Shown: positions 55,901 through 64,000 of the stretch, in pieces | Position numbering within the stretch: the stretch's first letter is position 1 | How the letters are laid out: the number at the start of each line of letters is the position of its first letter | Source: Amphibalanus amphitrite | Taxonomy: Eukaryota > Arthropoda > Thecostraca > Balanomorpha > Balanidae | Direction of reading: 5' to 3' | Length of the DNA stretch: 64,000 bases | Assembly: GCF_019059575.1 (NCBI RefSeq) | Contig: NW_024883013.1 | Span: 85,500-149,499 of the forward strand | Made by a program: the position numbers and the translations under genes | Notes under the pieces: model-generated | Database searches by the model: none | What the model was told of the DNA's origin: nothing | What the model saw: only the letters and a program-made list of their open reading frames with translations

Positions 55901-58255
55901 TCAAATCGGACCATAAACAAAGATTCTACAGGGTACGGGGACTAAAATTAACGTTTAAAGTGACCTTGACCTTGACCTATGACCTTGACCTCGGATTTTT
56001 TCGAATGTGCTACTGCTTCTCGATGAGACGAACACAGTGGTGGCCGAAATTTTCAAATCGGACCATAAACAAAGATTCTACAGGGTACGGGGACTAAAAT
56101 TAACGTTTAAAGTGACCTTGACCTTGACCTATGACCTTGACCTCGGATTTTTCAAATGTGCTACTGCTTCTCGATGAGACGAACACAGTGGTGGCCGAAA
56201 TTTTCCGATAGCTCCAAAAATGAAGATTTTATAGGGTACGGCGATTTTTAAAGTGACCTTGACCTTGACCTATGACCTTGACCTCGGATTTTTTCGAATG
56301 TGCTACTGCTTCTGGATGAGACGAACACAGTGGTGGCCGAAATTTTCCGATAGCTCCAAAAATGAAGATTTTATAGGGTACGGCGATTTTTAAAGTTACC
56401 TTGGCCTTGACCTATGACCTTGACCTCGGATTTTTTTTTAATGTGCTACTGCTTCTCGATGAGACGAACACAGTGGTGGCCGAAATTTTTAAATCGGACC
56501 ATAAACAAAGATTCTACAGGGTACGGGGACTAAAATTAACGTTTAAAGTGACCTTGACCTTGACCTATGACCTTGACCTCGGATTTTTTCGAAGGTGCTA
56601 CTGCTTCTCGATGAGACGAACACAGTGGTGGCCGAAATTTTCCGATAGCTCCAAAAATGAAGATTTTATAGGGTATGGCGATTTTTAAAGTGACCTTGAC
56701 CTTGACCTATGACGTTGACCTCGGATTTTTTCGAATGTGCTACTGCTTCTCGATGAAACGAACACAGTGGTGGCCGAAATTTTCAAATCGGACCATAAAC
56801 AAAGATTCTACAGGGTACGGGGACTAAAATTAACGTTTAAAGTGACCTTGACCTTGACCTATGACCTTGACCTCGGATTTTTTCGAATGTGCTACTGCTT
56901 CTCGATGAGACGAACACAGTGGTGGCCGAAATTTTTAAATCGGACCATAAACAAAGATTCTACAGGGTACGGGGACTAAAATTAACGTTTAAAGTGACCT
57001 TGACCTTGACCTATGACCTTGACCTCGGATTTTTTGAATGTGCTACTGCTTCTCGATGACGAACACAGTGGTGGCCGAAATTTTTAAATCGGACCATAAA
57101 CAAAGATTCTACAGGGTACGGGGACTAAAATTAACGTTTAAAGTGACCTTGACCTCGGATTTTTTCAAATGTGCTACTGCTTCTCGATGAGACGAACACA
57201 GTGGTGGCCGAAATGTTGAAATCGGACCATAAACAAAGATTCTACAGGGTCCGGGGACTAAAATTAACGTTTAAAGTGACCTTGACCTTGATCTACGACC
57301 TTGACCTCGGATTTTTTCAAATGTGCTACTGCTTCTCGATGAGACGAACACAGTGGTGGCCGAAATTTTCAAATCGGACCATAAACAAAGATTCTACAGG
57401 GTACGGGGACTAAAATTAACGTTTAAAGTGACCTTGACCTTTACCTATGACCTTGACCTCGGATTTTTTCGAATGTGCTACTGCTTCTCGATGAGACGAA
57501 CACAGTGGTGGCCGAAATTTTCAAATCGGACCATAAACAAAGATTCTACAGGGTACGGGGACTAAAATTAACGTTTAAAGTGACCTTGACCTTGACCTAT
57601 GACCTTGACCTCGGATTTTTTCGAATGTGCTACTGCTTCTCGATGAAACGAACACAGTGGTGGCGGAAATTTTCAAATCGGACCATAAACAAAGATTCTA
57701 CAGGGTACGGGGACTAAAATTAACGTTTAAAGTGACCTTGACCTTGACCTATGACCTTGACCTCGGATTTTTTCGAATGTGCTACTGCTTCTCGATGAGA
57801 CGAACACAGTGGTGGCCGAAATTTTCAAATCGGACCATAAACAAAGATTCTACAGGGTACGGGGACTAAAATTAACGTTTAAAGTGACCTTGACCTTGAC
57901 CTATGACCTTGACCTCGGATTTTTTCGAATGTGCTACTGCTTCTCGATGAGACGAACACAGTGGTGGCCGAAATTTTTAAATCGGACCATAAACAAAGAT
58001 TCTACAGGGTACGGGGACTAAAATTAACGTTTAAAGTGACCTTGACCTTGACCTATGACCTTGACCTCGGATTTTTTCGAATGTGCTACTGCTTCTCGAT
58101 GAGACGAACACAGTGGTGGCCGAAATTTTCCGATAGCTCCAAAAAAATTTTATAGGGTACGGCGATTTTTAAAGTGACCTTGACCTTGACCTATGACCTT
58201 GACCTCGGATTTTTTTTAATGTGCTACTGCTTCTCGATGAGACGAACACACTGGT
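52940..58255 (+). repeat. Foldback right arm: ~35 copies of 152-bp unit
   Basis: Same unit as the left arm in reverse orientation, with A and B variants mixed (B near 53045, 53505, 55165, 55765, 56210, 56355, 56645 and 58135). A block of A-A-B units repeats with shared oddities (GACGTTGACC, TTCGAAGGTGC) near 55110-55260, 55700-55850 and 56590-56735, which shows multi-unit duplication within the arm. Short and long units differ by small deletions. Confidence 0.92.
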
Positions 58256-58471
58256 GGTCGAATTTTTCAAATCGGACCATAAACAAAGATTCTACAGGGT
58301 ACGCAGTATTTTGACCTCTCAAGGTCAAACGGTTTGACCTAGGAAAAAAAGGTCACCATTTTCGAACTCAGCGTGCCATGGGCTATCTGTATGCCAATTT
58401 TGAGCGAAATCATTACTCGAATTTGAATCCGAATACGAATACGACGCTAACTTTATGGACATCCCTGCAAT

Positions 58472-59942
58472 GGCATCGTTGCCCTTCCCCGAACGCTGTT
58501 GTGGGTCATGGTCAGAAGGTCCGTCGAATAATGGGATGCCTTGACATACCGCCAACAGAATGTGACGATCGGAGACTAGTAACGAAATGCGGCGACCCAG
58601 TTTTGCTGCAGTGTCGAGTTTTTCATGCACTGAAAGGGCGAAAAACCAGGCTCGATGACGCTCAATGCCCAATGATAACAAAAAGGTTAAATACCATTAG
58701 TCCGGGCGCACGGAATGGACATTACACGAAAGATGGACCAACAAAAAAAAAAGACAGCCACAAATTTTATTTTTCGTTTAAAATTGGTCTGAGGGGTTGT
58801 GATGGGAATACGAATTGGGATTTTCCGTTAGGACTGAAAGATGTCAGCCAATTCGATTCTCAGTCGTCACTCGTCATAATACAGTACAAACCATAAAGGG
58901 CGCACTGTATAGGTCGCACTCAAAGCTAATACCTACCTCATATCCGTATTCTCATTAGCTGCCCAAATCGGTAGCAGAATAGCGGAATTTACATTTCTTC
59001 CTGAATGGCTAGACTCCCGCTTTTGCTTGTATAAAATCGCAAACATTCTTTTCAAACTCACAGCTCTATCGATTCCTTGATTCCTTGTTTGTACTATTAC
59101 GGCATCGGTGAGTTTACACGATACCGTACTAGCTTACGCAGTTCGTCCCTAGATGTCGCTAGTGATAAACGCCTGCAGTAGTAGCTGTGCCGCCGAGCTC
59201 TCAATTCCGCATCCTAGAGCCCGGCGCATGAAACTAGTTAGGCTGTGCCGCCTAGCTCGCTTTCCAGGAATGGATGTCGCGTGACGTCTAAAGCAGTGCT
59301 GTAAAGCATAGGCAATGGGACAGTGATCAAAGATGTTCTGTATTGATGGCATTTATTCGACGAGGAATCGAATGCTAAGTTATAACCATATGTTGTAATA
59401 TCGAATGCAGGCATCTGAGTGGCTGACAAAATAACACCTTCTTACACCCAATGCTACTGATTTTTTTCTCGGACAAGCTGTCAGGGCCCTTCCTATCACT
59501 CAAATTCTGGCCAATCACCACACTGATGCGCGGTTGTCTACAGTGAAGGATGAACGCGGACTGGACAGTAATGTCCCACCCCACCTCATCCCCAACTGAG
59601 CCGTACCCCAAGCCCGAACCGGGGCGGGTCTTTGGCCATTGGCCACCGCTACCGAGCGAACCGATTCCTGGAACGACCTCGGGGTAACCTAGCGCCCGGG
59701 GCTGACGCGCCGGCATTGACCCCACCTTGTATAAGCATTACGTCAGGCAGGAGGGGCTGTCGGGCGCTGCTGATAAGCGTTCCTGGAACCCGGCACCTCA
59801 ACACACCAACCTCCCCCCCCCCCCCCACCACCAGCGTTTATGTGGGACATACAGCATACACTGTGCCGTTGTTCGTCGTTACCTATTTGTCTGGACAGAG
59901 TTGACATGTTCTCCATCACCCGCGCGCTCTTCACCGTATAGC
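58472..59942. other. Intergenic, no gene seen
   Basis: About 1.5 kb without a recognisable gene. It includes an A-run near 58742 and a C-run near 59813-59826. Open frames of 60-170 codons occur on both strands but none shows a domain or start context. The longest (58378-58896) begins inside the foldback terminus. Confidence 0.5.
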
Positions 59943-59944
59943 TA

Positions 59945-60931
59945 TGGGTGGACCAAAAAGGATGGAAACATTTTAAACTCGTATAAAACATGTATCATTG
60001 CATGCATGTGACTGGGAATGATACCAAACAAGAGTACATTTCGTGGAAATTCATAACGGCATCACTCTCACATGCTTTCTTTCGTTTTCAGTCTCTCACA
60101 GCAGATGTTCGAAGTGACCACCTTCGCGAGACAGGCACAGAGTGGCTGGTTTGGCTGCTGACACGATAGCCCGCTTGTATGGTTCACACAGCCTTGCTGA
60201 TCGCTCTCTTCAGTTCAGAGGCTTTTTGGACCTTCATTGTAGACCTGGCCCTTTAGATGACCCCACAGTAAAACATCCATAGGGTCAGGTCGGATGAGCA
60301 GGTAGGCCAGTTCCGACTGGCACCGCGGGATATCAGCCAGTCACCGAAGTGGTTTTCGATGCACTTGAGCGTTGTTTTTGCGATGTGAGGAGGCGCACCG
60401 TCTTGCTGGAACCACATAAGGTCTATGATGAGGCTGCCATGCTTCATTTGGACTCGCTCTCAGAACTTCCTCAGCGCCGCCTGGTATGCGCTGTTGATTG
60501 ACGGTCACGGTGTCGCCGCTCCCTTCCTCGAACCAAAGTGGACCCCAATTCCTTTTCCGCTGAGGCACACCATTTCGGTGACCTTCCTGCTGTGCAGTGA
60601 CTTCTTTATCATCTCATCTCAAGGGCCAGGTCAACAAGGAAGGTCTCTGTGACCTGAAGAGAGCGATCACCAAGACTGTGTGAGCCATACCAGCGAACAT
60701 GTGTCGTCGGGCTATCGCGTCAGCCACCAGACCGGCCGCTCTGTGCCTGTCTCGCGAAGGCGGTCTCTTCGAACATTTGCTCTGAGAGACGAAAACGAGA
60801 GAAAGCAGAAGAGAGTGATGCCGTTATGAATTTCCACGAAATGTACTCTCGTTTGGCACCATTTCCAGTCACATGCACGCAATAATGCATGTTTTGCGAG
60901 TTCAAAATGTTTCCATCCTTTTTGGTCACCC
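59945..60931 (-). mobile_element. Shortened mariner-type element
   Basis: TA dinucleotides flank it (59943-59944 and 60932-60933). The ends are imperfect inverted repeats of nearly 200 bp, starting GGGTGGACCAAAAAGGATGG on the left and GGGTGACCAAAAAGGATGG on the right, and including GAGACAGGCACAGAG further in. At 987 bp it is too short for a full transposase, of which only a minus-strand C-terminal part remains. Confidence 0.82.
60253..60447 (-). pseudogene. mariner transposase fragment
   Basis: The frame reads WFQQDGAPPHIAKTTLKCI, then ENHFGDWLISRG, then an eroded SDLTLWMF. This matches the family pattern FQQDGAPPH...SPDLTPLDFF, which contains the second catalytic Asp and the region of the third. 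The N-terminal DNA-binding part and first catalytic Asp are gone. Not functional. Confidence 0.82.
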
Positions 60932-60941
60932 TAATGAGTGG

Positions 60942-61812
60942 GGGAGAGTGGGGCAAAGCGGCCACCCGGGGCAAAGCGGCCACCCATCGTTTTAGCCCTT
61001 CATAGCTGGCGTCAGTTCAAATTTATGGTTTCCAATTATGCTCTCTTCACGGTCGTTCGAATGAGCCAGACCGGGGTTTCAGGCCCATCACCATTGTTCT
61101 GTGAAACACGGAAAAGCATTTCTTGCCAGGTTACCAACTATGTTTACAATTTTTAAATGTTATGTTATTCCATAACCGTTTGGAATTTTTATAAGCGTTC
61201 TTGTCCATGCATTGCATGGTTATCGTACATGTATTCTACCAATTTTAATGTCTTTTACCCCACTAATAGCTAAGCTGGAATATTTTGTCTCGGACGGTAT
61301 GCGCGGGGCAAAGTGGCCGGGGCAAAGTGGCCACCCCCAATTGGCCATAAGTTGCTTCCATCTGGATAAAAAACATTATTTATCTTCAAATGTGTCGTCA
61401 TACATTCATCTTGGCCACTTTTCAGTTGCATGAGTTACCAAATAATGCAATTAAATGTTTATTTTCATGAAAACTTTCTTTGAAGATGATAAAGTAAACA
61501 TCCATCCTCGCTTAACCTTGTCACCATCAAATACCCTAGTCGTACACGAGGCAACTATTTGTTTCTCATATCGGGACTTGAGAAGACGCCGGTGGCCGCT
61601 TTGCCCCAGGGTATGGGGCAAAGTGGCCAATATGCATAGGTTTAAAGTTTTGTCAATATCTTTCATATGTGAACGCCTTTGGAAAAAAACGCAGTTGAAA
61701 TAAAGGCAACTTAATAGGGATCACATTGGTATAGAAAGAATCTTACCAAGTTTAAAAATCAAGCGTTGGCATCGTGAGAAGCGTTAGGGTGGCCGCTTTG
61801 CCCCACTCTCCC
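60942..61812. mobile_element. 871-bp element with GGGAGAGTGGGGCAAAGCGG ends
   Basis: An inverted repeat of about 26 bp, starting GGGAGAGTGGGGCAAAGCGG and followed by CCACCC, marks both ends (left 60942, right ends 61812). The motif GGGGCAAAGYGGCC recurs internally at about 60969, 61307, 61320, 61590 (inverted) and 61616. I see no target duplication and no transposase, so the class is open. Its left end lies 10 bp from the mariner element's right end. Confidence 0.65.
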
Positions 61813-62431
61813 TGCACCGTGTATCGTTAGGTACATGATATTTACCAACCATGCTCATATAGCGCGATATATACAAACACGCGTTACCTATCACCCGGTC
61901 TGACTGCGTGCGGCGGCCCGCGCACGGTAGCCAGTCCGGCCCACCGACCGCTACTGACCCTCTGTCGGGGTGTCAATGACCGGGCATCGTGTGAGGCTCG
62001 ACGCCACCGGTCGATGGTGGCTGTTTCCTAGCCGGGTACCGCACCACATCGTTACGGTCCCAGAGACATGCTATTGGCCGCTCGGCACTGGGCCGTCGCT
62101 AATGACAGGTGAAATAGACGTGCATACTGCATAGTGAATGATCGCCAGCACCCGGGTTGACTGGCCGTTCCTGAGGGCTGAATGTATGGCGATTGGCGAG
62201 GAATGTCGACCGGCCACCAAAATTAAATGAGTCGGTACCTCTAAAGGTTCTAAAATACGTGTTTGTGGGGACTTACCAAATGGATGGAAATTTGAGTTTT
62301 GTCGTTACAATAGATAAGAAATTTTTGTATGAAAAATTTGGAGCTCCATAATGGAAACAAGTTATCAGGACGCGCGACTCTTAATAAAGCAGCAAGGTCC
62401 TTGCTTGGGATCTAGGCATGCGATATAGGCA
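61813..62431. other. Intergenic, no gene seen
   Basis: About 620 bp. The first half is GC-rich with CGG/GGC clusters, the rest AT-rich. I see no RNA gene, repeat or frame I can support. Confidence 0.5.
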
Positions 62432-62437
62432 TTTATT
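62432..62437 (-). terminator. Polyadenylation signal AATAAA (minus strand)
   Basis: Canonical AATAAA 78 nt past the predicted minus-strand stop codon at 62515-62517. It supports a real transcription unit ending here. Confidence 0.6.
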
Positions 62438-62514
62438 CAACACATCATGCTACAGTTGACACGAAAGCAACACACTGCATTTTTTCAAAACACTCGTGAT
62501 TCCGAAATGATCCG

Positions 62515-64000
62515 TCAGCCGACCTCGACACATTGGCTCTCCCTGCTGCCGCCGGAGCGTTTCTTGGCCAGGCTGCGGCACGCGCCGGCCTCGGGCGCCG
62601 CCCGCTTCCTCTTCTCAGTGCTGATGCCGACATCGAGCAGGTGCAGCATCTGGTTGACGCGGTGTGCTCGCGCTGCAGCAGCTGGTGGAGGTGCTCGGTG
62701 GTGAGCAGCGCGCGCCGCTGCCGGCGCACCTCCCGTCGCCGCCGCCGACCCGCGGGCCCGCCTCGGCCGCCGCCGCTCCGGTCATCTCCCGCAGCAGGAA
62801 GCTGATCTTGTTCTGGTAGCGCGCCAGATCGGCGGCCACCCGCTCCTTCTCCTTCAGCACTGCGCGCATCACCAGGTTCAGTCCCTTCTGAATCTGCAGG
62901 GTCTGCTGGATCAGGTCGCGGCCGCTGCCGCTCGCGCCGCCGCCGCCGTCGCCGCCGCCGCCGCCGTCGCCGCCGCCTGCTCGACGGCCGCCGCCGTGCC
63001 CGGCGAGTTCTCTGTGACGATGACCGGCGGCGGACGGGCGGCCGCCTCGATTACCGCCTCCTCGACAGCAGCGGGCGCCGCCGCCGAGTCGGTGACGATG
63101 ACGGGACTGCTCTGCTGGGCGCCGGCCACGATCACCGGCGCGGCGCCGGCCAGTGCCGCGGCCGCCGCCTGGTTCTCGGCATCCACGATCTGCTTGGCGG
63201 CGTTCTGGGACGCGGCGCCGATCGCGGAGGCCACCGACTTCATGGCGTTGCTGGCCGCCTGGCTGGTCACGTCCATGTTCAGTTTGGCGGCTGTGGAGGC
63301 GGCTTTTGCTGCGTTCTCGCCTCGCTTGAAGCAAGGACGGCCGCAGCTTTTGTACCTTTTTCATAGCGGCGTGCAGTGTTGCTAGTCTTTATAATTTCAT
63401 CGTCGTCATCGCCATCGTCACTTTTAGAAGATGCAGCTTCACGCTTCCTCCTGGTCCTTGACTTCATGTAGGCAATGTATTGTCTTCTACAGCATTACAA
63501 CATTTTCGATGCCCGCTGCGATGGCCTCTTCGGCCCAGTGGAGTAAATCGGGAGTCAGGCCCTCTTTAATGTCCTCCAAAATCTCATGCCGACCCTCTTT
63601 GATGGCTGTGGTAACTTTATTATTTTTGCCCATGTTTTCGATGTCAATGTCCTCGGGATTTGGCACTATCTCTTCTATAACGACGTCTCCGTTCTTGTTT
63701 TTGGCTGATTCAATCTCGATGACCTCAGGCGTCTCTGGGGGCGTGGTTGCCACCTCGACAATCTCCTCAGCACCTGAAGGCTCAATGACTTCGACCACCT
63801 TGTCGCCCTTACTCCTTGGCCCTGGTGGCTCTATGACCTCGATGACCTTTGGCTCGGGTGGTTTGGGCGGTTTAACAACCTCTATCACTTCCTCTGATGA
63901 TTCAGTCACCGGTTCTACTTCGATCACTTCCTCCTTTCCTCCTTCGACATCGATGATTCCTCCGTCTTAGTGCCACTAGACTGCACGTCGATTACCTCTT
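62515..64000 (-). pseudogene. Acidic/Ala-rich coiled-coil protein gene, frame-broken, partial
   Basis: Not a family I recognise. From the right edge: acidic repeats of the type VIEVIEP (to about 63600), then EDIDIENMGKNNKVTTAIKE and WAEEAIAAGIENVV; a basic/acidic linker (MKSRTRRKREAASSK, DDGDDDDE); an alanine-rich helix (about 63300-62950); a helical coiled-coil region (LIQQTLQIQKGLNLVMRAVL, then ARYQNKISFLLREM; about 62930-62780); and a basic tail ending at TGA 62515-62517. These pieces lie in successive frames, with about six apparent frame changes (near 63957, 63480, 63320, 62930, 62760 and 62655) and no room for introns. Reading them as one protein is inference. Either this is a decaying gene or the assembly has indels in GC-rich sequence; intact ORFs elsewhere in the window favour decay. 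Confidence 0.5.

Larger units (their letters stand above)
48865..58462. mobile_element. Foldback element, 9.6 kb, 9-bp TSD
   Basis: Both ends carry the same inverted terminal sequence of ~200 bp starting ATGTCCATAAAGTTAGCG (left 48865; right ends 58462). Flanks are CCCTGCAAT at 48856-48864 and 58463-58471, a perfect 9-bp target duplication. The body is ~152-bp tandem units pointing one way in the left arm and the other in the right. Long TIRs made of tandem repeats with a 9-bp TSD are the pattern of Drosophila FB elements, which are linked to Mutator-like transposases. No transposase is visible, so it is non-autonomous. Frames of ~80 codons in each unit overlap head to tail and are repeat by-products. 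Confidence 0.93.

Noticed and set aside
49195..58155. Frames starting MLLLLDETNTVVAEI as a repeat protein or secreted peptide family
   Set aside because: They arise once per ~152-bp unit because the unit lacks stops in two frames, and they overlap their neighbours out of frame. They lie inside foldback arms.
1..58462. CRISPR array reading of the regular repeats
   Set aside because: The repeats are contiguous with no unique spacers, 286 or 152 bp long, and the context is eukaryotic.
58378..58896. 172-codon frame as a gene
   Set aside because: It begins inside the foldback terminus and crosses its boundary and target duplication, with no domain.

Overview
This is animal nuclear DNA. Evidence: a 13-exon intron-bearing gene (NOC3L), a eukaryotic tRNA-Gly in one of its introns, a spliceosomal GT/AG layout, and a dense nest of metazoan-type transposable elements. 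The GC-rich short exons, simple-repeat-filled introns and mix of I-type LINE, Ty3/Gypsy, mariner, hAT and piggyBac-like elements suggest an invertebrate, possibly an arthropod. The species cannot be fixed from the sequence alone.

Layout. (1) 1-6756: a ~286-bp satellite in two opposed arms, with a 989-bp piggyBac-like element inserted in the left arm. (2) 6926-28954: an 11-kb block present twice in tandem and almost identical. Each copy holds a 6.1-kb TIR element (called E1 here, with a second TIR element E2 and a Tc1/mariner relic inside it), then the 5' half of an I-type non-LTR retrotransposon interrupted by a Ty3/Gypsy element. Only the second copy runs on into the complete Gypsy element (25747-30469) and the LINE's ORF2 and 3' end (34892). 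(3) 34905-37592: plain sequence, then a 1.76-kb hAT-type element filled with a ~30-bp minisatellite. (4) 37960-48504: NOC3L, a ribosome-assembly gene, whose introns carry a hAT MITE, a tRNA gene, a minisatellite, two arrays of duplicated splice acceptors and a piggyBac-like element. (5) 48865-58462: a complete 9.6-kb foldback element with a perfect 9-bp target duplication, built of ~60 copies of a ~152-bp unit in two opposed arms. (6) 59945-61812: a shortened mariner element next to a short element with GGGGCAAAG-rich ends. (7) 62432-64000: a minus-strand gene or pseudogene for an acidic/alanine-rich protein with several frame breaks.

The strongest observation is that the left boundary of the 11-kb duplication coincides with the terminus of E1. 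The order (flank, E1, segment b, E1, segment b, flank) is what sister-chromatid (alternative) transposition produces. The second is the foldback element, whose arms hold roughly 300 nuclear-receptor half-sites (AGGTCA), a motif also clustered in two other unrelated elements of this window. I found no CRISPR array, operon or other prokaryotic system.
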